The position numbers were made by a program, and so were the translations under genes. A model generated the notes under the pieces. It made no database searches, was not told the origin of the DNA, and worked only from the letters and a program-made list of their open reading frames with translations. Positions 9,863-18,870 of a stretch of 64,000 nucleotides of DNA are shown here, one piece after another. The DNA comes from Halalkalicoccus jeotgali B3 (GTDB lineage: Archaea; Halobacteriota; Halobacteria; Halobacteriales; Halalkalicoccaceae): positions 186,001 through 250,000 of the forward strand of contig NC_014298.1 of NCBI RefSeq assembly GCF_000196895.1. The letters run 5' to 3'. Within the stretch, counting starts at the first letter, position 1, and every line of letters begins with the position of its first letter.

Positions 9863-9907
9863 CCTTGTGCAACAACTCGCATCTTGCGTGTGAAATATTG
9901 CACAAGG
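9863..9907. repeat. hairpin element copy a
   Basis: 45 bp with arms CCTTGTGCAACA and ATTGCACAAGG (one arm mismatch) around a ~22-nt loop. It is followed on the right by GTAGACCTTTTTG. It lies between the AI-2E fragment and the PadR gene, 130 bp beyond the PadR stop. Confidence 0.85.
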
Positions 9908-10037
9908 TAGACCTTTTTGTGAAGTACACAGCGTCTATCTGTTGTACGGATCTCTCTCAACAGCGAGAGAATCCACCATTTACGCCGGGGAGGATGTTAC
10001 GGCTCCGAATGATGGGCCAACTCCGTCGGTTCCGTTA

Positions 10038-10340
10038 TCAATCAGTCGTCGCTTCAACGCTACTGGAGTCACGGATGTACTGATTTTCCCACTCATGGCG
10101 CGCAGTAAGCTCGCGCTGGCCCCGAGATGTTATCCGGTAATAATTCGATCGACGGTCCACTTCACCTTTTTCAACCAGCCCTTTGTCCACGAGTGTATCG
10201 AGATTCGGATAGAGGCGGCCATGATGAATCTCCGTTCCAGTATAGTCTTCTAGTGTCTCTTTGATCGCGAGGCCATTCGGTTCGTCCTTCCCAGCAACCA
10301 CATAGAGGAGATCCCGTTGGCATCCGGTCAAATCGTGCAT
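10038..10340 (-). CDS. PadR-family transcriptional regulator
   Basis: 100-residue winged-HTH protein: MHDLTGCQRDLLYVVAGKDEPNG then LYPNLDTLVDKGLVEKGEVDRRSNYYRITSRGQREL, the PadR recognition helix and wing pattern. It is clearly paralogous to the regulator at 39842-40162 (shared DLTGxQRDLLYVVAGK, LVEKG, RRxNYY and REWENQY). The gene sits between hairpin copies a and b. A target gene is not evident. Confidence 0.88.
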   Translation of the reverse strand: MHDLTGCQRDLLYVVAGKDEPNGLAIKETLEDYTGTEIHHGRLYPNLDTLVDKGLVEKGEVDRRSNYYRITSRGQRELTARHEWENQYIRDSSSVEATTD

Positions 10341-10598
10341 GAGTGAGTGGTTCTAACTCGTGCCTGACTTACTAGTATTCAGAACTTATCACGCCACATA
10401 TGACTAACAAGTGACTATTACAGTGACTCGGGAGGAGTTGATTGTAAGGGGTGGGTGCTTCCTATTGAACGATTACGCCCCCTCTGACGAGCAGTAGTCC
10501 TCTGCCTCCAGAAGTGGTCCGTCTTGGAGTAGTGCTATTGATAGCGGTGATTTCTCTTAATATTGAATCGGCATCTAGCCCTCTCTTGACGTGGTCAG

Positions 10599-10641
10599 CC
10601 TTGTGCAACAAACATCCTAGGATACGAGATGTTGCACAAGG
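10599..10641. repeat. hairpin element copy b
   Basis: 43 bp with perfect 12-bp arms CCTTGTGCAACA / TGTTGCACAAGG around a 19-nt loop. The right flank GTAAACTCTCTTTGAAG resembles that of copy h. It lies 57 bp beyond the stop of the glycosylase-tail remnant, almost the same spacing as copy e has to the glycosylase gene at 56298. Confidence 0.9.
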
Positions 10642-10698
10642 TAAACTCTCTTTGAAGGGAGACTATCCTCTGCAGGTCCTAGTCAACGGATACGCTCC

Positions 10699-10766
10699 TC
10701 ACCAGCGGCCGACAGCGTACATCCCTCGATACTGCTGGTAGTATGCCTTGTTGAGCTTCGGCCACT
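10699..10766 (-). pseudogene. C-terminal remnant of HhH-GPD DNA glycosylase
   Basis: Minus strand reads NKAYYQQYRGMYAVGRW then TGA. The protein encoded at 56298-56708 ends EKAYYQQYRVTHDIGRW. About 17 codons of homology remain; upstream sequence is not recognisable. It is notable because hairpin b follows it just as hairpin e follows the longer copy. Confidence 0.6.
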
Positions 10767-10862
10767 GGGAAGAGCGGTTCAGCGAGACACTGAATGGGCG
10801 ATACCCGATGTGACTGGTGTCGGTATCGCTTTGAGGTCGTACTCTATCAGTGATTCATCATT

Positions 10863-11225
10863 TCAGTTGACGTACCTGCCGATTGCCCCACCGACCGAAC
10901 TCGGGATCACGGTAAGAAATGCGATCAGAACCCCAATAGCCACTACACTGCCGCCGAACAGTGCCCCTAGTCCTGATGAGCCAAGTGCGAAGCCGAGGAG
11001 AGAGATAGCGATACCCCCGATGATTGCAACAATAATCCCTCCAAGAGCGCCGGAGAGGAGCGAGTGCCACGCACCGGCTCTGGCACCATGATTGGTGAAG
11101 TAGGCCGAAACGAGGCCAGCGAGAAACCCAGCGATGACGGTTCCGACCCCTACGAACGCAAACGCGATGATTCCAAACACTACTTGCAAAACGAACCCGA
11201 TACCGACGGAGCGCCAATTAGTCAT
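10863..11225 (-). CDS. DUF5518-like membrane protein
   Basis: 120 residues starting MTNWRSVGIG, with four Gly-rich hydrophobic helices (VVFGIIAFAFVGVGTVIAGFLAGLVSAYF; ALGGIIVAIIGGIAISLLG; GGSVVAIGVLIAFLTVIP). The conserved loop TNHGARAGAWHSLLSGALGG is typical of haloarchaeal DUF5518 proteins, whose function is unknown. ATG at 11225 is preferred over an open 29-codon extension to 11312 that is not hydrophobic or conserved-looking. Confidence 0.8.
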   Translation of the reverse strand: MTNWRSVGIGFVLQVVFGIIAFAFVGVGTVIAGFLAGLVSAYFTNHGARAGAWHSLLSGALGGIIVAIIGGIAISLLGFALGSSGLGALFGGSVVAIGVLIAFLTVIPSSVGGAIGRYVN

Positions 11226-11895
11226 GACCACTTGATATGCACGTTCGGGCACTGAAATCGGTACGGCTTGCGATGTTCGCGTCCGTAACTGTCGAGAGCA
11301 CTCCTCGCTCAAGAGTTCCTATCCGATAACGCGGCCACCCCCCTCATACCTCCAAGATCAACTCTTCCTCACCGAGACACTCATCACTGGCCCACATCTC
11401 GAGTCGCCGGAGCAGGGTGGCGCAATGTACTATAGGGTAAGAAGACTGTGGTCGCGAGTAGCTCCGTCGCGGGGACGTTGACCGATTTTCTTCTAAACGC
11501 CTTGATTTCGATGTTTGTCATCGGTTCTTGAACTCGATCGCGTTTCCGACGATCCGACACAAGGATAAACACCGCTTCCCAGTAATCCCGTCGCAACAAA
11601 GGTGGCACTCGCTGTGCCAGCCACTTGTGCAGACGATATTGGGACTAGATTGGAATCCGGACGACACCTACATAGACTACCTGCGACAGTAACCCACATC
11701 GTTGTCTTCTTTGATCACCTACCCTATCAGTGACGCTTAACGCGTACGCTCTTTGAAGTTGAACACATTCAAAAGGAGGGCTCCTATGGCCGCCGTTGTT
11801 GCACTTCTTGAAGAGCAGAAGTCGAACTCAAAGTAGCAGAACTGGCACACGACTAGTACACCACCATTCAGACATACAATGACAAGGAGGATCCA
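11226..11895. other. 670-bp gap, nothing firmly identified
   Basis: Several short open frames exist on both strands (for example 11384-11608 minus), but none has a recognisable motif or coherent composition. A 16-codon ORF at 11786-11836 (MAAVVALLEEQKSNSK) directly precedes the next gene and could be a leader peptide; this is weak. Confidence 0.4.
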
Positions 11896-12681
11896 ATGAG
11901 TAAAACCAACACACCGGAACCGTCGGTTCTCGTCCGATTAGAAGACCGGATTCCCGGATTCACGGCTGCACTCGAGCAGTTGAAGATACGGATCGTCGAG
12001 AACAGTGCCGATCCAGCCTTCATCGAGGCCGTAGAAGAAATCTGGGACATCATAGAGGAAGCAGAAGACGTCCTTGAAACAGTCGACTTTGAGGAACTTC
12101 CTGACGTGATCGATCCCGAGGAGCTTCCCGATGCGATCGATATGAAGAAGGTCCCGGAGGTGATCTCGACGGGCGATGCACGTGACGCGATCGATCTTTC
12201 GGAGCTGAACGACGCAGTAGAACTCAGGGAGCTCTGGGAGGCCGTTGACGTCCCTGAGCTACGCAAACAGAAACAAGAGCTCGATGCAGAGGTAGCAGAT
12301 GTCACCGGCGACGGGAACGAAGAAGATGACGGCCTCCTTGATATGGAGGGGATGCTCGATACTGGTGGTGCCAACGTGGATTTTGACATCGATGACCGTC
12401 AAAAAAAGATGCAGGAGCTTATTGAGACGGCCGTCGAGAAGTTCCGAACGTCGCTGTTGGAGACTCATGACAAGGTGCGAGTGCTCTATGAAATTAACCA
12501 AGAGAAACTCGGCGGCCAGGCTTCGTTGAATCCGACGGTAGTTTCAACGATGCCAAAGGGCCCAATTCCGGACTCGGCGTCGACGCGCGTCTCAACAGTC
12601 CCATCGCAGGTCAAATACTCGCAAGTGAAGAACCCCCGGCGGATCTATGGCCAGCGGTTCAAGCATGCGAATACAAAGTGA
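11896..12681 (+). CDS. acidic haloarchaeal protein with degenerate ELPDxIDP repeats
   Basis: 261 residues, very acidic. Residues 45-120 hold imperfect repeats of the form FEELPDVIDPEELPDAID / MKKVPEVI / LSELNDAVELRELWEAVDVPEL, which should form amphipathic helices. A linker rich in Asp/Glu/Gly follows, then a helical segment (KKMQELIETAVEKFRTSLLETHDKVR) and a basic Pro/Ser-rich tail. No enzyme motif or membrane segment. It may be a scaffold or structural protein. ATG at 11896 follows a purine-rich GGAGG stretch. Confidence 0.65.
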   Translation: MSKTNTPEPSVLVRLEDRIPGFTAALEQLKIRIVENSADPAFIEAVEEIWDIIEEAEDVLETVDFEELPDVIDPEELPDAIDMKKVPEVISTGDARDAIDLSELNDAVELRELWEAVDVPELRKQKQELDAEVADVTGDGNEEDDGLLDMEGMLDTGGANVDFDIDDRQKKMQELIETAVEKFRTSLLETHDKVRVLYEINQEKLGGQASLNPTVVSTMPKGPIPDSASTRVSTVPSQVKYSQVKNPRRIYGQRFKHANTK

Positions 12682-12852
12682 ACTACCCCGGCCTACTTTA
12701 GTAAATTCACGAGAAAGTGGAAGAAACTCGTTGTTATTGAGCCTGAGGCGACGGCCCACTATCACGATCGTTGTGGTCGCGATCTCGAGCAACCCCCCGC
12801 AGAGAGTGTGATGTCCTAACAACGGGACAACAGCAAGGAGCATAGTTCGAAC

Positions 12853-12994
12853 CAACCACCCCGGGCACTCCCTCCTCTCCTAGTTACAACTCCGAGCAAC
12901 CACCTCCTGATTTAGTAGTAGTGGGAGTAAGAACGGGTTCGTCGGTTCTACCTTCGGAACCATATCACACTACGCTGTGATCAGTCAGACAATG
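12853..12994. repeat. R repeat, copy 1 (precedes hairpin i)
   Basis: About 140 bp matching 56709-56846: shared CCTAGTTACAACTCCGAGCA, AGTAGTAG, GGGAGTA and ACGGGTTC blocks, then a TATCACAC...GTGATCAG palindrome-like segment. Hairpin i follows immediately. Weaker similarity extends left to about 12816, where bases resemble the start of the glycosylase coding region next to R copy 3. Confidence 0.8.
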
Positions 12995-13038
12995 TTCTGT
13001 GCAATGTCGAGTTCTTCTCAATGAGATGCGTTGACAAG
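12995..13038. repeat. hairpin element copy i (degenerate)
   Basis: 44 bp. The arms are decayed (TTCTGTGCAATG ... GTTGACAAG), but length, position after the R repeat and loop type (TTCTTCTC) match the family. On its own I would not call it; the R repeat to its left makes the assignment credible. Confidence 0.65.
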
Positions 13039-13292
13039 TCCGATTCTGACGATCTCGTTCGTGCCTATTATGCGCAATAGCCCATCATCAACTGACGACA
13101 CTACTATACAGCACCCCTTATCGGCCTTTTTGGTATCGTTGTTCTTGTGTAAGTGTATTGTCGTCTCAAATGCCACTTTGACCTTAGATATTCTATTAGT
13201 AGCTATCTTTTCAATATAATCCGATTATAATGAGGTATTGTAATTTTGTAAGCGCATATAGGGACCATCTGATCCCTAATACTCCAAACTAG

Positions 13293-13307
13293 AAAAATAT
13301 ATAAATA
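13293..13307 (+). promoter_or_regulatory. archaeal TATA box
   Basis: AAAAATATATAAATA lies about 27 nt before the ATG at 13327, the spacing expected for a leaderless or near-leaderless haloarchaeal transcript. Confidence 0.65.
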
Positions 13308-13326
13308 GTCGTCCTTACAAGCAGAT

Positions 13327-13611
13327 ATGCGTAATAGAGGCACCGTTCGAAAAGGTGTCTGCCAACAGTGTTCTCAAGACCTTCCATCGGACACTAACAT
13401 ATGCCTCGAATGCCAGTTTTCTCCCAAGAAGGATTGTCAGCTTGTAGGTAGCGTCTTAGTGAGTATCGCTCTGGTGAGTTCACCACTCATCATACTATTA
13501 CCTACTCTTCTTCTTCCCATCTCGATTGTCTGGACAATCGCTTTGTGGTTGCTCTTGCTATCAATTAAGATCTCCCCAGATTCTATCGGTCAGATGCGAT
13601 TCTTTTCGTGA
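13327..13611 (+). CDS. zinc-ribbon membrane protein
   Basis: 94 residues. A CQQC...CLEC zinc ribbon occupies residues 12-30, followed by two closely spaced hydrophobic helices (residues about 38-88: VLVSIALVSSPLIILL; TLLLPISIVWTIALWLLLL). It is predicted to be anchored in the membrane with a cytosolic zinc ribbon. The function is unknown. A good TATA box precedes it. Confidence 0.6.
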   Translation: MRNRGTVRKGVCQQCSQDLPSDTNICLECQFSPKKDCQLVGSVLVSIALVSSPLIILLPTLLLPISIVWTIALWLLLLSIKISPDSIGQMRFFS

Positions 13612-13752
13612 CGTAGTATATTGTACACATACCGATCGTGGTTATTGGGAGAACTGATAGAGGAAAGGAAAGTTCTCGAGAACTCGAAGAAAACCCACAC
13701 AAGAGTCCATGTCGGAATGAGGGCCGGTAGCTCTCGGGCCGAAAGCGGTGTA

Positions 13753-14214
13753 ATGATACCACCACTACGGCCACTCGTGTTCCCGCAACCGGTTCGGGGG
13801 ATCGTCATCCCAGCGGAGATACGGCATGCCATTGAGAGCCACGTGGCCGCCGTCCATCCCAAAGAGGCGGGCGGGTTCCTCGCGTGTACGCGCCAAGGCG
13901 ATCGGCTTCATGCTAAACGCCACGTTTCCCTCCCGAACGACGCCCCGATGCCGAGACGGCGTTTCAGCGCCGTCGTCGACGACCGGGTGCCACCGCCACC
14001 ACGGGTGTTCTATCATTCCCATACAAGCGCTCGCTCGCCATCCGGTCACACGCGAACTGATGAACGTTCGATCCCAGAGCCCTTTTCGATCGTCGTCTTT
14101 GCCCCACATGGCCCAATACTAAGCTATCGAGCGTTCAAACGGCGTCTCTTCGACTGGCGAGAACTACTTATCGAAAGTAAAACTGGCGGCGGACGCTTCC
14201 CACGACAACTCTGA
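13753..14214 (+). CDS. JAMM/MPN-type metalloprotease-like protein
   Basis: 153 residues from the ATG at 13753 (MIPPLRPLVFPQ); in-frame starts at 13717 and 13621 are possible. The pattern VHPKEAGGFLAC supplies the JAMM glutamate, and VFYHSHTSARSPSGHTRTDERSI supplies HxH and a downstream Asp. The canonical spacing is H-x-H-x7-S-x2-D; here the Asp lies two residues farther and a Thr sits where the Ser is expected. The metal site is therefore plausible but atypical. In archaea, JAMM proteases remove SAMP ubiquitin-like modifiers. No ubiquitin-like gene is nearby. Confidence 0.6.
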   Translation: MIPPLRPLVFPQPVRGIVIPAEIRHAIESHVAAVHPKEAGGFLACTRQGDRLHAKRHVSLPNDAPMPRRRFSAVVDDRVPPPPRVFYHSHTSARSPSGHTRTDERSIPEPFSIVVFAPHGPILSYRAFKRRLFDWRELLIESKTGGGRFPRQL

Positions 14215-14457
14215 TACCGCCACTATTCGCGAACGTCCGATTTAACGCGTATAAATTGTATATAGGTCTGCATAAGAACGGGTGCAGTATAGGTATGCAT
14301 CCATCGTACACGAGAGACTATACAAATACAGGACAACGCTTTTCGGTGCTAACTGTTCCAACAGACATGTCCATAATATGCGCCCGAACAACAGGCAAAA
14401 TCCGTATTCAATAGACAAACACAGAGAAGTTCTACACACTACGTCGGGTGTCGGCGG

Positions 14458-16008
14458 ATGAGCCTAATCATCTACGGGCTGATCGGAATCATCGCTGTGA
14501 TGTTGGGAGTGGGGCTGTACGTCTCACAAAAGGTCAAGGGAGACAGCATCAACTACATCGTCGCTGGGCGGGGGTTGATCCTACCACTGGCCGCCGCGAC
14601 GCTGATGGCCCAGTCGCTGGATACGAACGCGACGCTCGGGAATACGGATCTGGTCGCCTCGGCCGGGTTCTGGGCGGGAGCGGCACTACCAGTTGGATTG
14701 GCACTCGCTTTGTTCCTCACTGGGCTGTTTTTCGCCAAGCCGATGAATCGGATGAACCTGACCACACTCCCCGATTTCTTCCGTCGCAAGTACGGCCGGA
14801 CCGTCGAGGTGATTGCAAGCGTTATCATGTCCGTCGCCTACGCTTTCCTGCTTGCGGGGAACCTCGTCGCTGGCGGCTACCTCTTCGAGATCTTCGTGGG
14901 CACGAGTTTCACGACCGGTGTCGTCGCCATCGCCACGATCGTGCTGGTCTACACGATCGCGGGCGGGCTGTTCGCGGTCGCCTACACCGACGTGATCCAA
15001 GCCGGCGTCGCGCTCGTTGGCTCGCTCGCCCTCATCGTGTTCATCACGACCCAGTACGGGCTCACCATTCCCTCGGGGATGGGACCGACGAACGTCGGCC
15101 AGCTCACCGATCCGAGCCAGGGGGCCTACATCAACCTCGCCACCATCGTCGCCCTCGGTCTGGGCGACATCGTCGCCATCGACTTCATGGAGCGGGTGTT
15201 CGCCGCCGACGACCCCGAGACGGCCCAGAAGGCGTGTTTCATCGGCTCGGCGGGCACTCTGATCATCGGGATCCCCTTTTCGGTCGTCGCGCTGTCGGCG
15301 AACTCGATTCTCGCCTCGATCGGCGTTGAATCTGGCAGTCAGGCCATGCTGTACACACTATTGCAGAACGCGGTGCCACCGTGGCTGGCGGTGATCGTCC
15401 TCGGGGGGATCGTTGCAGCCTCCTTTTCGACGAGCGACGGGGCGATTCTTGGCACATCGGCGGTTATCGCGCGTAACATCGGCGGTATCCGCGTCGACGA
15501 GAATGGTACAACCGATGACGCAGTCGCGGCCGACGGTGGCTTCCTCGGTACTGAGAGTGACAAACTCCTGACTGTCACGCGGCTGATGTCGATCCCGATC
15601 ACTTTGCTGGGGATCTTCTTCGCGCTTCGACTGTCGGCGACGGGAATGCTACTCGTGCTAGCTTTCGATATCATGCTCGCAGGCGCGCTAGTGCCGATGG
15701 TGATGGGATTGTACTGGCCGGACATGGCGAATACACCTGCAGCGCTGGCCTCGATGCTCTCGGGATCGCTAACCCGTCTGGTTCTGTTCGTGCTCGTTCC
15801 GACGACTTACGCCTATGAGAATACCTTGCTATATATCCCGAACGGCATCTTTACAGCCTCCTTCGATGGGCTCCCGACGTTTATCGCCGCGGGCGTGAGC
15901 CTCGTGACGTTCATCGGCGTCGCCTACGCCACGAAAGACCGGTACGATGCCCGGACCCTTGATCGGGAGGGGCGGCGGACCATCGTCGCCGGCGGTGACG
16001 ACGAGTAA
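14458..16008 (+). CDS. sodium:solute symporter (SSS family)
   Basis: 516 residues with about 13 hydrophobic segments. Family hallmarks: YIVAGRGLILPLAAATLMAQSLD at the first substrate/sodium helix, FFRRKYGRTVEVIAS, YTIAGGLFAVAYTDVIQAGV, and GGIVAASFSTSDGAILGTSAVIARNI at the sodium-site helix. It sits just upstream of an AbrB-PhoU regulator and an agmatinase-family enzyme on the same strand, suggesting uptake of a guanidino compound or polyamine. The substrate is inferred from neighbours only. ATG at 14458. Confidence 0.92.
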   Translation: MSLIIYGLIGIIAVMLGVGLYVSQKVKGDSINYIVAGRGLILPLAAATLMAQSLDTNATLGNTDLVASAGFWAGAALPVGLALALFLTGLFFAKPMNRMNLTTLPDFFRRKYGRTVEVIASVIMSVAYAFLLAGNLVAGGYLFEIFVGTSFTTGVVAIATIVLVYTIAGGLFAVAYTDVIQAGVALVGSLALIVFITTQYGLTIPSGMGPTNVGQLTDPSQGAYINLATIVALGLGDIVAIDFMERVFAADDPETAQKACFIGSAGTLIIGIPFSVVALSANSILASIGVESGSQAMLYTLLQNAVPPWLAVIVLGGIVAASFSTSDGAILGTSAVIARNIGGIRVDENGTTDDAVAADGGFLGTESDKLLTVTRLMSIPITLLGIFFALRLSATGMLLVLAFDIMLAGALVPMVMGLYWPDMANTPAALASMLSGSLTRLVLFVLVPTTYAYENTLLYIPNGIFTASFDGLPTFIAAGVSLVTFIGVAYATKDRYDARTLDREGRRTIVAGGDDE

Positions 16009-16132
16009 GTGGACAGATACGCATATTACTCGCCCATGAACTCTATACATCGACCTTACCATTTATATGCGTGAGTATCCGTAATTAGAGCGCCTATATG
16101 GGAACGAATATCCAATTATCAAGGTGGTCACG

Positions 16133-17179
16133 ATGAAAAACGACGATCTCAGAATGCGTAGGAAGGCCCAACAATTGGGTTCCTCGACGCTGGCAGTAAC
16201 GGTACCCGCCGAATGGGCCCACCGCCACGACCTTTCGAAGGGCGACGACCTCATAGTCCAACGTGACGAGAACGGCAACTCGCTTTTGATCACGCCTGAC
16301 CGGCCTACGAGCGACGACGCCGCGACGACCATCGATGCCGACGCTATGAGCGCCGACGCCCTCCTGCGGGCAATCATCACCCAATACGTCCTCGGGCGGG
16401 GGCTCGTCCACATCGAAGCCGAGACTGCACTTGAGACAGCTCATTATGACGCGGTGCTCGACGCCGAGCATCGCCTGATGGGACTTGGCATCGTCGAGGA
16501 GTCGCCTGATCACGTCACTATCCGCTGTTCGGTCGCACCTGACGACTTTGAGCTCCCAACCCTGCTAGGGCGGTTCGGACGCACGGAAGCCACAATCCGA
16601 ACGAGCGCCGTCGAGGCGCTGCTAGCGGGCGACGCTGAGGCGGCTCGGCAGGCACGTACTCGAAGCCCCCAACTGGAGAAATTGTTCTTCCTCTTCCTTC
16701 GGTTGGTGTTTACGACCTACCGTAACCCCCGGCTCAATCAGGCGGTCGGGATCGACACGGGATTCCCGCTCATCGGCTATCGTTCGGTGGCCCAGGACAT
16801 CTCACTGATAGCAGGGATCGCCGATGACATCGCAGCGATCGTCGAAGAGGGCAATCCGGCGCCACTCGAGAGCACCACCGCGGAACACGTCAGGGACGTT
16901 CACGGGGCACTCGACGAGGCCGCCACCAGAACGCGAGACGCCGTCATCGATCCCACGTACGACGCCGTTATCGATGCACGCGAGCACCTCGAACGGGTTC
17001 ATGATCGATCGACGGCGGCCATTGATCACCTTGAAGCCGAGCGTCCCGAGCCGCTGCTCGCTCTCCATCGGGTTCACCTCTTGTTCGAACGCAGCGCACG
17101 CCACACATCCGACTCGCTGGACGTAGCGACCCACCTTGCCTTCCGGGAGAGCCCCGACGTGGCCACCTGGAACGAGTAG
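16133..17179 (+). CDS. AbrB/SpoVT-PhoU fusion regulator
   Basis: 348 residues. The N-terminal ~50 residues form a SpoVT/AbrB swapped-hairpin DNA-binding domain (KAQQLGSSTLAVTVPAEWAHRHDLSKGDDLIV). Two PhoU-like helical bundles follow. Such fusions are usually annotated as phosphate uptake regulators in haloarchaea, but the neighbours here are an SSS symporter and an agmatinase, so regulation of that module is more likely. I chose the ATG at 16133; a GTG three codons earlier is possible. Confidence 0.85.
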   Translation: MKNDDLRMRRKAQQLGSSTLAVTVPAEWAHRHDLSKGDDLIVQRDENGNSLLITPDRPTSDDAATTIDADAMSADALLRAIITQYVLGRGLVHIEAETALETAHYDAVLDAEHRLMGLGIVEESPDHVTIRCSVAPDDFELPTLLGRFGRTEATIRTSAVEALLAGDAEAARQARTRSPQLEKLFFLFLRLVFTTYRNPRLNQAVGIDTGFPLIGYRSVAQDISLIAGIADDIAAIVEEGNPAPLESTTAEHVRDVHGALDEAATRTRDAVIDPTYDAVIDAREHLERVHDRSTAAIDHLEAERPEPLLALHRVHLLFERSARHTSDSLDVATHLAFRESPDVATWNE

Positions 17180-17225
17180 GACACACTCAGCGTCGCCGAC
17201 GTGAATTGTTGATAGAGACGGATGT

Positions 17226-17478
17226 TCAGCGACGCATTCCAATCTCGATAGTTGACACAGCGGAAGTAGTCCTGCCTCGCCTGTAATTTCGGATGAACGC
17301 GTAGGACAGACCGATCAGAGCACCGACGCCGAGTACGCTAGGACCGAGCCCTAAGGAGATCTCAATCGGTATGTTAGTGAACGCGAACAGATAGACGACA
17401 CGATCAACCAGTCTCACTTATGACGATCATCGCCGGTACACCGACGGCAGTCATTACGATGAGCGGGATCCGGCCCAT
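17226..17478 (-). pseudogene. small two-helix membrane protein, frameshifted
   Basis: From the ATG at 17478 the frame reads MGRIPLIVMTAVGVPAMIVISETG and stops. A one-base shift continues LVDRVVYLFAFTNIPIEISLGLG and then LGVGALIGLSYAFIRNYRRGR to 17226. Joined, these give a plausible ~84-residue protein with two or three hydrophobic segments. It could be a small companion subunit of the nearby symporter. Unnamed; the frameshift may be real or a sequencing error. Confidence 0.45.
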
Positions 17479-17757
17479 GGTGGCCCGTGCGCCGAACCGG
17501 TATCAAGAGTGACAGGAAAACGAATCTCGTGGGCGGGATGCCGCGAAGCTTGCAATCGATGGGAGAATGATAGTTGCGTTCGAAGATGTTCATTAAGGTA
17601 TATTAATGTGCTATAACTGTTCGAACGTGCATCCGTTCGTACATTGAAATGGGATATATCCCAAGAAACGCTTTAGTATACATCTATGTACTTATTCGAT
17701 GGCGAAAGAAGAGCACAAGCGTGCTCGGAATCGCGAAAAACAGAAACGATCGAATAT

Positions 17758-18870
17758 ATGACTGATGAGAAATCCGGCGAGGACATCTACGGCGACGCGC
17801 ACAAGGAAGCGAACGAACCGATCTTCAGCGGAATCCCATCATTCCTGAAACTCCCCCAAGCTGACCGCGACGAACTGGCTGACATTGGGGCGGACATCGG
17901 AATCATTGGCGCACCGTTGGACACGGCAACCACCATCCGCCCGGGCACACGCTACGGACCCCGGGCGGTCCGAGCCGCCTCGACGGTCCCCTCACCACCC
18001 TATCAGCACTTCAACATCGAGACGGGTGTCGATCCCTTTGACAATTATAAAGTGGTTGATACAGGCGATGCAACGGTTTCTCCGGGGGAGACGAGGGAAA
18101 GCCAACTCAACATCGAGGCCGCCGTCGGCGAGATCGCCGAGCAGGGTGCGACGCCGATCGTTATCGGTGGCGATCACTCGATTTCGTATCCCGACATCAA
18201 GGGCTGGGCCGAGGCTAACGGCTACGACGACATCGGGCTCATCCATTTTGATTGTCACGCCGACACTGGCGACGACGGGCTCACCGGCTTTGAGTACGAT
18301 CACGGCGCGTGGGTAAAGCGTGTCTACGACGACGGACTGATGGCCGGCGAGAACTACACGCTGATCGGCCCCCGTGGCTTCTGGCCCGGACCCGAGACCT
18401 ACGAAGAGATGCGCGAGGCGGGCATGAAGTGGTACACCGCCATGGAGGTCGCCGAGTACGACCTGAGCGAGATTATCGCCGACGCTGTCAAGCGTGCGAC
18501 CGACGGCACCGACGCAGTGTGGATCTCCTTCGACGTCGACGTCATGGAGCCCGCCTACTGTCCCGGCACCGGCGAGCCTGAACCAGGCGGGCTCGTCCCC
18601 CGTGAGGCCATCAGGATGGTTCGAGACGCGGTCACCCAGCTTGATCCCGAGCACTTCGGGTTCGATGTCGTTGAGGTCGCCCCACAGTACGACGTCAGCG
18701 ACACGAACTCCTATAACGGTGGCATTACCTCTGGGTTCGCGAACCGACTGATTATCGAGGTCCTAGGTAGCATGACGCTCGCCGAACACGGCCTCAGTGA
18801 AGGCTCACCGATCAAACCCAAGGAACCGCTCGGTCCCCAACCCGATCTCGAAGCGTCGGCCGACGACTGA
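17758..18870 (+). CDS. agmatinase/guanidino-hydrolase (ureohydrolase family)
   Basis: 370 residues, arginase/agmatinase fold, hydrolysing a guanidino compound to urea plus amine with a binuclear Mn centre. Metal motifs in order: GGDHS, IHFDCHADT (Asp-x-His-x-Asp), and SFDVDVMEPAYCPGTGEPEPGG. The last motif normally reads SxDxDxxDP; here the final Asp is Glu (MEP). A long N-terminal extension (~60 residues) is like guanidinobutyrase/guanidinopropionase-type enzymes. I chose the ATG at 17758 (MTDEKSGED); the ATG at 17686 would add a basic 24-residue leader. It follows the symporter and AbrB-PhoU genes. Confidence 0.88.
   Translation: MTDEKSGEDIYGDAHKEANEPIFSGIPSFLKLPQADRDELADIGADIGIIGAPLDTATTIRPGTRYGPRAVRAASTVPSPPYQHFNIETGVDPFDNYKVVDTGDATVSPGETRESQLNIEAAVGEIAEQGATPIVIGGDHSISYPDIKGWAEANGYDDIGLIHFDCHADTGDDGLTGFEYDHGAWVKRVYDDGLMAGENYTLIGPRGFWPGPETYEEMREAGMKWYTAMEVAEYDLSEIIADAVKRATDGTDAVWISFDVDVMEPAYCPGTGEPEPGGLVPREAIRMVRDAVTQLDPEHFGFDVVEVAPQYDVSDTNSYNGGITSGFANRLIIEVLGSMTLAEHGLSEGSPIKPKEPLGPQPDLEASADD

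Larger units (their letters stand above)
10341..10862. other. gap with hairpin b and a glycosylase tail remnant
   Basis: Contains hairpin b (10599-10641) and the C-terminal remnant of an HhH-GPD glycosylase-like gene (10699-10766, minus). The rest shows no supported gene. Confidence 0.5.

Noticed and set aside
14448-15329. 293-residue Arg/His-rich ORF overlapping the symporter gene
   Set aside because: It is the +1 frame of a GC-rich real gene; the in-frame symporter has clear family motifs and start.
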